Assembly (NCBI GenBank): GCA_045601285.1
Contig: JAZRZJ010000056.1
Span: 1-40,019, forward strand
Source of the DNA: F23-B02 sp045601285
GTDB lineage: Bacteria; Bacillota; Clostridia; Oscillospirales; Oscillospiraceae
Reading direction: 5' to 3'
Length of the DNA: 40,019 nt
The stretch's first letter is position 1, and the number at the start of each line of letters is the position of its first letter. A program made the position numbers and the translations under genes. Below the pieces are notes generated by a model that made no database searches, had not been told where the DNA came from, and saw only the letters and a list, made by a program, of their open reading frames with translations. This document shows, piece by piece, positions 32,775 through 40,019 of the stretch.

Positions 32775-34484
32775 ATGAATATAAAGAAAACAAACAGAGA
32801 ACTTCACAAACGCTTCGGAGCTTGCGTGAACGCAGCCCTTGAGGATAACTGCATCATGCTGCGCGGTGAGCTCAACGAATGGAGCGAGGTTGTTGAAGCA
32901 GGCAGAATTGCGGCGATCCCCAAGGGGAAAATCCACGTTGTGAATGACATCGTATGCAAAAATTCCGTTCCCCAGGAAATGCGTCTGCCCTCACTCAGCG
33001 ATAACGCCCTTGAGGGTGACAGACCCGACGTGCTTATCATCGGCGGCGGTGTTTCGGGCTGCTCCATCGCAAGAGAGCTTATGCGCTGGAAGCTGAATGT
33101 ACTGCTGCTTGAAAAGGAGGCAGATCTTGCACTCGGCGCTTCGGGAAGAAACGACGGCGAGGTACACCCCGGTGTTGACCTGAGCAAAGGCTCCTTAAAG
33201 CACAAATATGTTCGCCGCGGCAATGCAATGTACGATGAGCTCTGCCGTGAGCTTTCCGTACCCTTCAAGCGCGTGGGACAGTATGCCTGCTTTGCTGACG
33301 GAAGGCTGAAGCCTTTTGTATGGTGCTATGCCAAGTACCGCAAAATTCACGACGGCATCAGCGATACATACATAGCCTCCTCAAAGGAAATCAAGGAGAA
33401 GGCGCCGAGGCTCAATCAGGACTTCGCCTTTGCGATTGCAAATCCCGTTTCCGGCTCTGTAAGTCCCTATAACCTCACCGTTGCCTATGCGGACAATGCT
33501 GTTGAAAACGGCGCGAGAATTTCACTCAATACCGCAGTGCTGGGCATGAAATGCGAAAACGGAAAAATCCTCTCCGTCACCACCAACAGAGGCACGGTAT
33601 ATCCGAAAATCGTAATCAATGCCGCCGGCGTATGGTCGGATAAGGTCGCAGAGATGGCGGGTGACAGGTTCTTTTCCATTCACCCCAGAAGAGGTACAAA
33701 TTCAATTCTCGATAAAAAAAGCGGCGATACCTTTGCCACAATCGCCTCCATTGTCGGTCTTGCAACCGCTGCGGGCAAGACTCACACCAAGGGCGGCGGC
33801 ATTGTCCACACCGCGCACGATAATCTCCTCGTGGGTCCCGATGCCGTTGAAACCTACGAGCGCGAGAATACGGAAACCACCGCTGAAAGCATTGAGCGGG
33901 TTTTCGCAAAGCAGAAAGTAACCATGCCCACTCTGTCAGAGCGGGAGATTATTACATATTTCACGGGCGTCCGCGCACCCACCTATGAAGAGGACTTCAT
34001 AATCGAGTGGGGCAGAAGGACGGAAAACATCTTCCATGTGGCAGGTATTCAGTCGCCGGGTCTTACCACAGCTCCTGCGGTTGCCGTTGATGTTTCTGGC
34101 TGGATCGCGGAAAGGCTGGGCGCGGAGAAAAACGAAGGCTTCAACCCCGTGCGCAAGGCGATCCCCGTTCTCAGCGAAATGAGCGATGAGGAAAGAGCTG
34201 CACTCATAAAGGAAAATGCCGACTACGGCATTATCATCTGTCGCTGTGAAGAGATAAGCAAGGGTGAGATCCTCGATGCCCTGCGCTCACCGGTGTGCGT
34301 TCCCACCCTCGACGGTGTTAAAAAACGTGTGCGCCCCGGTATGGGACGCTGTCAGGGCGGCTTCTGCTCACCTCTGGTAACAAAAATTATTGCCGAGGAG
34401 CTCGGCATTCCCATAACGGAGGTTAAAAAATCCTCCGCTGACGCTCCCATTGTTTTTGAAAGCAGAAAGGGGGAGAAGGCATGA
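32775..34484 (+). CDS. GlpA-like FAD-dependent oxidoreductase with BFD-type Fe-S domain
   Basis: A 569-residue protein resembling the catalytic subunit of anaerobic glycerol-3-phosphate dehydrogenase. Residues about 1-75 form a BON-like N-terminal segment, an unusual addition. Then comes the FAD-binding Rossmann motif DVLIIGGGVSGCSIARELM near 90, a DAO-type core (GASGRNDGEVHPGVDLSKGS; HPRRGTNSILDK; HVAGIQSPGLTTAPAVAVDV), and a C-terminal BFD-like [2Fe-2S] domain with Cys489, Cys491, Cys526 and Cys531 (ICRCEE; GRCQGGFCSP). GAGGTG lies upstream of 32775. It overlaps the next gene by ATGA. Likely oxidises glycerol-3-phosphate or a similar hydroxy-substrate; related 2-hydroxyacid oxidases are possible. 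Confidence 0.85.
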   Translation: MNIKKTNRELHKRFGACVNAALEDNCIMLRGELNEWSEVVEAGRIAAIPKGKIHVVNDIVCKNSVPQEMRLPSLSDNALEGDRPDVLIIGGGVSGCSIARELMRWKLNVLLLEKEADLALGASGRNDGEVHPGVDLSKGSLKHKYVRRGNAMYDELCRELSVPFKRVGQYACFADGRLKPFVWCYAKYRKIHDGISDTYIASSKEIKEKAPRLNQDFAFAIANPVSGSVSPYNLTVAYADNAVENGARISLNTAVLGMKCENGKILSVTTNRGTVYPKIVINAAGVWSDKVAEMAGDRFFSIHPRRGTNSILDKKSGDTFATIASIVGLATAAGKTHTKGGGIVHTAHDNLLVGPDAVETYERENTETTAESIERVFAKQKVTMPTLSEREIITYFTGVRAPTYEEDFIIEWGRRTENIFHVAGIQSPGLTTAPAVAVDVSGWIAERLGAEKNEGFNPVRKAIPVLSEMSDEERAALIKENADYGIIICRCEEISKGEILDALRSPVCVPTLDGVKKRVRPGMGRCQGGFCSPLVTKIIAEELGIPITEVKKSSADAPIVFESRKGEKA

Positions 34485-35734
34485 AATGTGACGTAATTGT
34501 CATCGGCGGAGGTCCCGCAGGTCTTGCGGCGGCGGTATCCGCCCACGATAACGGTGCGAAGGTGCTTGTTGTGGAACGCGAGGAGCGCCTGGGCGGTATG
34601 CTCAAGCAGTGCATTCACGACGGCTTCGGTCTCACAACCTTCGGCGAAAAGCTGGCGGGCCCCGAATATGTGGAGCGATACATGGATATGGTGCGTGAGA
34701 GAAGCATTGAATGCTCGCTCCGTACCTTTGTAACCCGCATTGAAAAAACGGAAAAGGGCTTTGACGTTGTCACCGTTTCCGCAGAGGGAATAAAGCACAA
34801 CGAGGCAAAAAGCCTTGTCCTTGCAACCGGCTGCCGCGAGAGAACCGCAAAGCAGGTGTTTATCCACGGCACCCGTCCCGCAGGCGTTTTTACGGCAGGA
34901 ACTGCGCAACATTATGTCAACCGACTTGGCGCAATGCCCACTCAGAAATGCGTCATTCTCGGCAGTGGCGATATAGGGCTTATCATGGCCCGCCGCCTCA
35001 CACTTGAGGGCGCGGAGGTGCTGGGCGTTTACGAGATAAATCCCACTCCCTCGGGACTTACGCGAAACATTCACCAGTGCCTTATCGACTATGATATTCC
35101 TCTGCATCTTAGCCACACCGTCACAAAGGTCTACGGCAAAGACAGACTTGAGGCGGTTGAGGTATGCAGGGTCGATGGGCAGCTGAAGCCCATTCCCGAA
35201 ACAGCGGAGAAAATCGACTGCGATGCACTCATCGTATCCGTTGGACTTATCCCAGAAAACGAGCTTGCGGAGAGCATAGGCGTTACCCTCGATAAGCACA
35301 CGAAGGGACCTCTTGCGGACGCACAGCTTATGACAAGCGTGGAGGGTGTTTTCTCCTGCGGCAACGCCCTGCACGTCAATGACCTTGTGGACTTTGTTTC
35401 CGCATCAGGTGCTGAAGCGGGCAAAAATGCGGCGCTTTTCGCGGTAAAAGCCAGAAAAACGGTACAAATGAGCATAGGAAACGAATTTCAGTACATGGTG
35501 CCGCAGCAGCTTGATTTAAACTCCGACAACTCAAAGGTCACCTTCTGGTTCCGCTCAGCCCGCGTTCAGAAAAAGTCTGTTCTGCGTCTTAAGGTGAACG
35601 GGGAAGAGGTTTGGAAGAAGAACTACATTTCACTTCGCCCCCCCGAGATGCAGGAGATTAAAATGGATATGACAAAGTACGGAATTGACGAAAATTCCAA
35701 GGTCTGCTGGGAAATTGAGGAGGTGCAGGAATGA
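34481..35734 (+). CDS. FAD/NAD-dependent oxidoreductase (partner of the GlpA-like protein)
   Basis: A 417-residue pyridine-nucleotide-disulphide-oxidoreductase fold flavoprotein without a redox disulphide. FAD motif DVIVIGGGPAGLAAAVSAHD at the N-terminus, a second Rossmann motif CVILGSGDIGLIMARRLTLE near the middle, and a late GVFSCGNALHVNDLVDFVSA. It probably passes electrons between the GlpA-like subunit and NAD. The last 90 residues are an extra domain of unclear role. Overlaps by ATGA with the genes on both sides, so the three are translated as a unit. Confidence 0.87.
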   Translation: MKCDVIVIGGGPAGLAAAVSAHDNGAKVLVVEREERLGGMLKQCIHDGFGLTTFGEKLAGPEYVERYMDMVRERSIECSLRTFVTRIEKTEKGFDVVTVSAEGIKHNEAKSLVLATGCRERTAKQVFIHGTRPAGVFTAGTAQHYVNRLGAMPTQKCVILGSGDIGLIMARRLTLEGAEVLGVYEINPTPSGLTRNIHQCLIDYDIPLHLSHTVTKVYGKDRLEAVEVCRVDGQLKPIPETAEKIDCDALIVSVGLIPENELAESIGVTLDKHTKGPLADAQLMTSVEGVFSCGNALHVNDLVDFVSASGAEAGKNAALFAVKARKTVQMSIGNEFQYMVPQQLDLNSDNSKVTFWFRSARVQKKSVLRLKVNGEEVWKKNYISLRPPEMQEIKMDMTKYGIDENSKVCWEIEEVQE

Positions 35735-36114
35735 AGGAATTTAACTGCATCGGCTGTCCAAGAGGCTGCCTTCTCCATGTTGAAGAGGTAAACGGCGAAT
35801 ATGAGGTCACGGGCAATACCTGCATAAGAGGTCATGACTTTGCCATCAGCGAAATGACCTGCCCCAAGCGCACGATCTGCTCCTCGGTGAAGACTGTTTT
35901 CCCTGACGCTCCCGTACTTCCCGTAAGGGTTTCCGCTGACATCCCCAAGGACAGAATCTTCGATGTCATGGCGGAGATAAATAAAATTATGTTAACCGAG
36001 AGAATAGGCAGGGGAGATGTGATTATCCCCAACGTGCTGGGACTTGAAGTTGACATAATATCAACCAGCGATATACTCGTCAGAGAAGCTGTGACGGCTT
36101 CCACCACTGTGTGA
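35731..36114 (+). CDS. DUF1667 family Cys-rich protein
   Basis: A 127-residue protein of the DUF1667 family. Cysteines occur as CIGCPRGC near the N-terminus and again at CIRGHDF and CPKRTICSS, enough to hold an Fe-S cluster. This family regularly follows GlpA-like and FAD oxidoreductase genes and may be a small electron-transfer subunit. Two copies of the GTTNACATAAT motif lie in its 3' half (35986 and 36049). Function inferred from neighbours. Confidence 0.88.
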   Translation: MKEFNCIGCPRGCLLHVEEVNGEYEVTGNTCIRGHDFAISEMTCPKRTICSSVKTVFPDAPVLPVRVSADIPKDRIFDVMAEINKIMLTERIGRGDVIIPNVLGLEVDIISTSDILVREAVTASTTV

Positions 36115-36146
36115 AAAATAATTGGGGAGTGTGCTGTGTTTAACAG

Positions 36147-36195
36147 AATTCCCCAGTCAGCTTCGCTGAAAGCCCCCTTTAGACAAGGGGGCCAA
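36147..36195. repeat. Interspersed palindromic repeat, copy 2
   Basis: Matches the element at 27547-27598 nearly base for base: CCCCAGTCAGCTTCGCTGAA then AGCCCCCTTTAGACAAGGGG and GGCC. One base is missing in the first palindrome loop and one is changed. It splits the redox cluster into a three-gene and a two-gene part and may act as a transcript boundary. Confidence 0.82.
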
Positions 36196-36240
36196 AGATG
36201 TTTGTTATTAATTAAGATATAATTTTTTGGAGGGAAAATT

Positions 36241-37797
36241 ATGAGCAAGCCTTTGGTACTTACCTATGACGTAGGCACCCAGAGTACCCGCGCCGCCCTT
36301 GTTGACAAAGAGGGCAACATCGTTGATAAGGTTCAGATAAAGTATAAAGAGCCTTATATCAGACGTAATCCCGGCTGGGCAGAACAGAAGACAGATTTCT
36401 ACTTTGCCCATATGTGCGCCTGCAGCAAGGTGCTTCTTGATCGCAACAAGGATAAGGTGGAGGATATCATTGCTGCCGCCATCACCGTTATCCGCGACAC
36501 TCTGGTTTTCCTCGATGAGTATAACTGCCCCACCCGTGACATCATTCACTGGCTGGACGCAAGAAAGTGCGATTTCGACAATCCCTTCCCTGCATGGAAA
36601 TCCGCAGCCTTCAAGCTGGTAGGCATGGACAAGGGCGCAAAGATCGGCTACCGCACCTCCAAGGTCAACTGGGTTCGCCTGAATCAGCCTGATGTGTGGG
36701 AAAAGACCAAGAAGATCGTGCTGCTGCCCGCTTACCTCAACTTCCGCATGACCGGAAATCTTGTGGATTCCCCCGCAGGCACCATCGGTCACATACCCAT
36801 GGATTACAAAAATAAGACCTGGCAGAGCGAAAATGCCCTGAACCGCTGTCTCTTTGACGTGCCTCAGGAAAAGCTCTCCGACCTTATCCCCTCCGGCGAG
36901 GTCCTGGGCTACGTCACCGCCGAGGCTGCCGAGCTTTCCGGCGCTCCCGAGGGTCTGCCCATCATCGCCACCGGCGCTGACAAGGCCTGCGAGACTCTGG
37001 GACTTTCCGTCGCAAGCGACGAGAAGGCGGCAATTTCCTTCGGCACCAGCTCCACCATTGAAATGTACAGCGAAAAATACTTCGAGCCCCAGCAGTTCCT
37101 GCCCTCCTATCCCTCCGTCATTAACAAGGCATGGAACCCCGAGATCCAGGTCTTCCGCGGATTCTGGATGCTGAGCTGGTTCATAAAGGAATTTGGCGAC
37201 AAGGACAAGGATGTTGCGCAGGCTCACGGCATGAGCGCAGAGGAATTTCTCAATGACCGCGCCGCCGAGATCCCCGCAGGCTGCCAGGGACTTATGCTTC
37301 AGCCCTACTGGACTCCCGACATTCTCAAGCCCGATTCCTACGGCGCAATCATCGGCTTCTCCGATTACCATACCCGCTACCACGTCTACCGCGCAATCAT
37401 TGAGGGCATCTGCCTTGAGCTTTATATGTCCATGAAGGCAATGGAAAAGCGCGGCAAGAAGAACATAAAAGAGCTTTACGTCGGCGGCGGCGGCTCCAAG
37501 AGCGACCTTGCCTGCCAGATCCTCGCCGATACCTTCGGTCTTCCCGTAAAGCGCATTCACACCCACGAGGCCTGCTCCATCGGTGCGGCCATGGTCACCT
37601 TCGTTGCAAAGGGTGAGTTCAAGGACTTTGACGAGGGCATCAGGAGCATGGTTCACGTCAAGGACGTTTTCACTCCCAGAGAGAGCAACCATGAAGTTTA
37701 TATGAATATGTACAACAAGGTTTACAAGAAGATTTACAAGAACGTAAAACCCTTGTACGCCACTATGAATAACCTCAAAGAAAGGAATATGATTTAA
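36241..37797 (+). CDS. FGGY family carbohydrate kinase
   Basis: A 518-residue kinase of the FGGY family (glycerol, xylulose and related kinases). The N-terminal phosphate loop is LTYDVGTQSTRAALVDKEGN; later blocks are ATGADKACETLGLS, ISFGTSSTIEMYS, and the C-terminal LYVGGGGSKSDLACQILADT adenosine motif followed by THEACSIGAAMVTF. It lacks the exact glycerol kinase signature, so the substrate may be glycerol, dihydroxyacetone or a sugar. Codon use is strongly C-ending, unlike the three redox genes before it, suggesting higher expression. Its stop and the next start overlap (TAATG). GGAGG is close to the ATG. Confidence 0.88.
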   Translation: MSKPLVLTYDVGTQSTRAALVDKEGNIVDKVQIKYKEPYIRRNPGWAEQKTDFYFAHMCACSKVLLDRNKDKVEDIIAAAITVIRDTLVFLDEYNCPTRDIIHWLDARKCDFDNPFPAWKSAAFKLVGMDKGAKIGYRTSKVNWVRLNQPDVWEKTKKIVLLPAYLNFRMTGNLVDSPAGTIGHIPMDYKNKTWQSENALNRCLFDVPQEKLSDLIPSGEVLGYVTAEAAELSGAPEGLPIIATGADKACETLGLSVASDEKAAISFGTSSTIEMYSEKYFEPQQFLPSYPSVINKAWNPEIQVFRGFWMLSWFIKEFGDKDKDVAQAHGMSAEEFLNDRAAEIPAGCQGLMLQPYWTPDILKPDSYGAIIGFSDYHTRYHVYRAIIEGICLELYMSMKAMEKRGKKNIKELYVGGGGSKSDLACQILADTFGLPVKRIHTHEACSIGAAMVTFVAKGEFKDFDEGIRSMVHVKDVFTPRESNHEVYMNMYNKVYKKIYKNVKPLYATMNNLKERNMI

Positions 37798-39566
37798 TGA
37801 GTCACAAACCTTATGAGGGCTTTGAACCCAAATGGGTCATGGACCCCGCACCTGCTGACAGCTACCGTTCGATCTTCCGCTGGGGTGACCCCAACTTCTT
37901 CAAGGTTCCCAAGGAATCCCTATACAAGATGATGAAGGAAGTCTTCAAAATGACCGACGAGGACTTCAAGGAATATTCCGATGACATCGGCTGGGACAAG
38001 GTCGAGCTTCCCGACCATCCCGTTCAGCTTGCTCAGGAGCACATTGACGCTCTGAAGGAGATAGTGGGCGAGGAGGGCATCTCCATCGCAGACTATGACC
38101 GTCTTGCCGTTGCCTACGGCTTCACCGCCTATGACGTTCTCCGTCTGCGCCACAAGATCATTGACTCCGTTCCCGATGTTGTCCTTTACCCCGACACCAC
38201 CGAGCAGGTGGAGAAGATCGTTGCCTATGCAGACAAGTACGATATTCCTCTCTACGTTTACGGCGGAGGCAGCTCCGTCACCCGCGGCGTTGAGCCCGTG
38301 AAGGGCGGCATCTCCCTTGATATGCGCAAGCGCTTCAACAAAGTGCTTTCCTTCAACGAGATTGACCAGACCATCACCGTTCAGGCGGGTATGTCCGGAC
38401 CCGACCTTGAAAAGACTCTGCAGAATGCTCCTGAGCTTTTCGGCGCAAAGCGTCAGTATACCTGTGGTCACTTCCCCCAGAGCTTTGAATACTCCTCCGT
38501 TGGCGGCTGGACAGTCACCCGCGGTGCAGGTCAGAACAGCACCTACTACGGCTGCATTGCCGACATCGTGCTGTCCCAGAAGTACGCAACTCCCATCGGC
38601 ACCATCAAGACCAGCCACTATCCCCGTGAGGCCTGCGGTCCCGACCTCAACCAGATCATGATGGGCAGCGAAGGCACCTTCGGCGTTCTCACCGAGGTCA
38701 CCCTCAAGATCTTCCGCTGGATGCCCGAAAACCGCAAGCGCTTCAGCTACATCTTCAAGACCTGGGACGATGCCATGAAGGCAGCCCGCGAGATGATGCA
38801 GCACGAGTGCGGCTATTCCTCCGTTTTCCGTCTTTCCGACCAGGAGGAAACCAACATGATGCTCCGTCTGTATAATGTTGACGATACTCCCCTGTATCCT
38901 CTGCTTGACAAGCTGGGCTACAAGGATATGGAGCGCTGCCTCTTCCTCGGCTTCACCGACGGCGAAAAGGGCTACTCCAAAAACGTTGCAAAGAACATCG
39001 CAAAGATTGCCCGCAAGTTCGGCGGCTTCCCCCTGACCGGCTATGTTACGAAGAGCTGGGAAAAGGGCCGCTTCAACGACCCCTATCTCCGCGATACTCT
39101 CATGGACTTCGGCATCACCACCGACACCCTGGAATGCACTGTCAACTGGTCCAACATGGAGCAGGTACACCTTGACGTGCGCAAGATATGCCACGCCCTG
39201 CCCAACACCGTTGTCACCACACACATGAGCCACTGCTATCCCCAGGGCGCAAACCTTTACTTCATCTTCCTCACCCGTATGCAGGACGAGAAGGCGTTCA
39301 AGGCATATCACTCCACCATTCTGGACGCGATCCAGCGCAGCGGCGCTTCCATCAGCCACCACCACGGCATCGGCAAGATGTTCGCTCCCTGGCTTGAGGG
39401 ATACATCGGCGAGAAGGAATACGGCGTATTCAAGGTGCTGAAGAATTACTTCGACCCCAAGTACAACATGAACCCCGGCGGCACTATCGGTCTTGACCTC
39501 AAGCCCGAGGAAAAGAAGTTTGACCGCCAGTACACCGAGTACGAAGAGCAGCAGAAAAAAGACTGA
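37797..39566 (+). CDS. Alkyl-DHAP-synthase-like FAD-binding oxidoreductase
   Basis: A 589-residue flavoprotein of the FAD_binding_4 / vanillyl-alcohol oxidase superfamily. FAD binding: YPDTTEQVEKIVAYADKYDI and YGGGSSVTRGVEPVKGG. Closest visible likeness is alkyldihydroxyacetonephosphate synthase (AGPS): GHFPQSFEYSSVGGWTVTRG, MMGSEGTFGVLTEVTLKI and the C-terminal HHH motif in ISHHHGIGKMFAPW (His521-His523), which is needed in AGPS. D-lactate or glycolate oxidases of the GlcD type share the fold but not this His cluster. Role inferred: use of a DHAP- or glycerol-phosphate-related substrate together with the kinase. Strong C-ending codon bias. Terminator at 39581. Confidence 0.85.
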   Translation: MSHKPYEGFEPKWVMDPAPADSYRSIFRWGDPNFFKVPKESLYKMMKEVFKMTDEDFKEYSDDIGWDKVELPDHPVQLAQEHIDALKEIVGEEGISIADYDRLAVAYGFTAYDVLRLRHKIIDSVPDVVLYPDTTEQVEKIVAYADKYDIPLYVYGGGSSVTRGVEPVKGGISLDMRKRFNKVLSFNEIDQTITVQAGMSGPDLEKTLQNAPELFGAKRQYTCGHFPQSFEYSSVGGWTVTRGAGQNSTYYGCIADIVLSQKYATPIGTIKTSHYPREACGPDLNQIMMGSEGTFGVLTEVTLKIFRWMPENRKRFSYIFKTWDDAMKAAREMMQHECGYSSVFRLSDQEETNMMLRLYNVDDTPLYPLLDKLGYKDMERCLFLGFTDGEKGYSKNVAKNIAKIARKFGGFPLTGYVTKSWEKGRFNDPYLRDTLMDFGITTDTLECTVNWSNMEQVHLDVRKICHALPNTVVTTHMSHCYPQGANLYFIFLTRMQDEKAFKAYHSTILDAIQRSGASISHHHGIGKMFAPWLEGYIGEKEYGVFKVLKNYFDPKYNMNPGGTIGLDLKPEEKKFDRQYTEYEEQQKKD

Positions 39567-39580
39567 TTTGATAAATAATG

Positions 39581-39616
39581 AAAAGCAGGTATTTTGTTAA
39601 ATACCTGCTTTTTTTA
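39581..39616. terminator. Bidirectional terminator
   Basis: AAAAGCAGGTATTT, loop TGTT, AAATACCTGCTTTT with T runs on both sides. The stop codon of the convergent methyltransferase gene lies inside the stem. Confidence 0.88.
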
Positions 39617-40019
39617 TGCCAGAAACCTGATACATTTTATCGTCTGAAATAATTATGTCAACTTCAAAATAAGGCTCAAACAGCTTTTTGAGTTCTTCCT
39701 CGTGCATAAGCCCGTTGGTGACCTTATGGGCGGAAACGCTGTTGTGATGGCTGTCAATCTGCGATCTGCTCATGCCGTGGGCGATGGAAAGACGTCCGCC
39801 GTCTTTGAGCTTTTCCGCCAGAGCTTCAATGAGTCTTGCAGGCTCGGGGAAGTGGGGGAATGCGTTGTAAACCATTACAACATCAAACTTTTTGTCAAAC
39901 TGCGCTTCCTCAATGTCGCCGCAGATCACGCTTATGTTTTTCCCGGGAAATTTCTCCGAGGCAAGTCTTGCCATTTCGGGCGATATGTCTATGCCCGTTA
40001 CGGAGGCAACCTTTCTTTT
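39597..40019 (-). CDS. Class I SAM-dependent methyltransferase, 3' part (5' end outside window)
   Basis: The frame is open to the window edge, so only the last 140 residues are seen. They begin inside the Rossmann fold: VASVTGIDISPEMARLASEK contains motif II-like acidic GIDIS, then ISVICGDIEEAQFDKKFDVV, MVYNAFPHFPEPARLIEALA and LKDGGRLSIAHG. This is the UbiE/MenG-like general methyltransferase pattern. The substrate is unknown. The gene ends in the shared terminator. Confidence 0.85.
   Translation of the reverse strand, partial: KRKVASVTGIDISPEMARLASEKFPGKNISVICGDIEEAQFDKKFDVVMVYNAFPHFPEPARLIEALAEKLKDGGRLSIAHGMSRSQIDSHHNSVSAHKVTNGLMHEEELKKLFEPYFEVDIIISDDKMYQVSGIKKAGI

Noticed and set aside
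36208..39365. Long antisense frames (494 and 481 codons) opposite the FGGY kinase and AGPS-like gene
   Set aside because: Same codon-bias shadow effect; no ribosome sites or family motifs.

Overview
The window reads as chromosomal DNA of a low-redundancy, moderately GC-rich Clostridia-type Firmicute, most likely a gut Oscillospirales or Ruminococcaceae-like organism. This is inferred from the ylxM-ffh-rpsP-khpA-rimM-trmD order, strong GGAGG ribosome sites, sigma-A promoters of the TTGACA-17-TATAAT type, an anaerobic GTP-PEPCK/PPDK pair, class III FBPase, and interspersed repeats of the kind common in gut Clostridia. No ribosomal RNA or species marker is present, so the assignment is by gene content only.

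Layout. 1-640 (minus): two tandem double-glycine-leader peptide precursors running off the left edge, behind a promoter and a possible gene remnant. 637-817 (minus): tRNA-Tyr and tRNA-Thr with their own promoter. 912-2351 (plus): two overlapping small ORFs, one with a sigma-70 region 4-like helix-turn-helix, then a GH25 lysozyme-like lipoprotein. 2368-6262 (minus): a small coiled-coil protein, lgt, and an M16 peptidase pair of the YmfF/YmfH type. 6246-13403 (minus): one giant 2385-residue cyclic beta-1,2-glucan synthase-like gene. 13517-18954 (plus): the SRP/ribosome-maturation block ylxM, ffh, rpsP, khpA, rimM, a trmD-acetyltransferase fusion, then rsmA. 19036-23484 (plus): pckG and ppdK, both with the C-ending codon bias of highly expressed genes. 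23485-24660: repeats and terminators, a strongly promoted 32-codon peptide gene (minus) and tspO (plus). 24664-27531: an HpcH/HpaI aldolase (minus) divergent from class III fbp (plus). 27618-32632 (minus): a surface-glycan operon (Wzy-like polymerase, glycosyltransferase, LicD phosphotransferase, Wzx-like flippase). 32723-39612 (plus): a glycerol-phosphate-like redox cluster (GlpA-like, second flavoprotein, DUF1667, FGGY kinase, alkyl-DHAP-synthase-like flavoprotein). 39597-40019 (minus): the end of a SAM methyltransferase.

How parts work together. Lgt could lipidate the GH25 lipoprotein; the Wzy/LicD/Wzx operon and the giant glucan synthase both point to heavy investment in surface or secreted glycans. 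PckG, PPDK and Fbp are the key steps around PEP/pyruvate and gluconeogenesis. The five-gene redox cluster looks like glycerol or glycerol-3-phosphate oxidation, but its last enzyme resembles alkyl-DHAP synthase and hints at something less ordinary.

Most interesting signals: (1) an 11-base motif, GTTKACATAAT, occurs about a dozen times in several reading registers, seven of them in 2.6 kb of one gene, far above chance; (2) PPDK carries Ser at the position of the catalytic Cys831; (3) a 32-codon peptide gene with a near-perfect promoter and terminator; (4) paired double-glycine peptides; (5) a TrmD-GNAT fusion; (6) a perfect 10-bp dyad across the ylxM promoter. All coordinates and motifs were read by eye; no database search was run.
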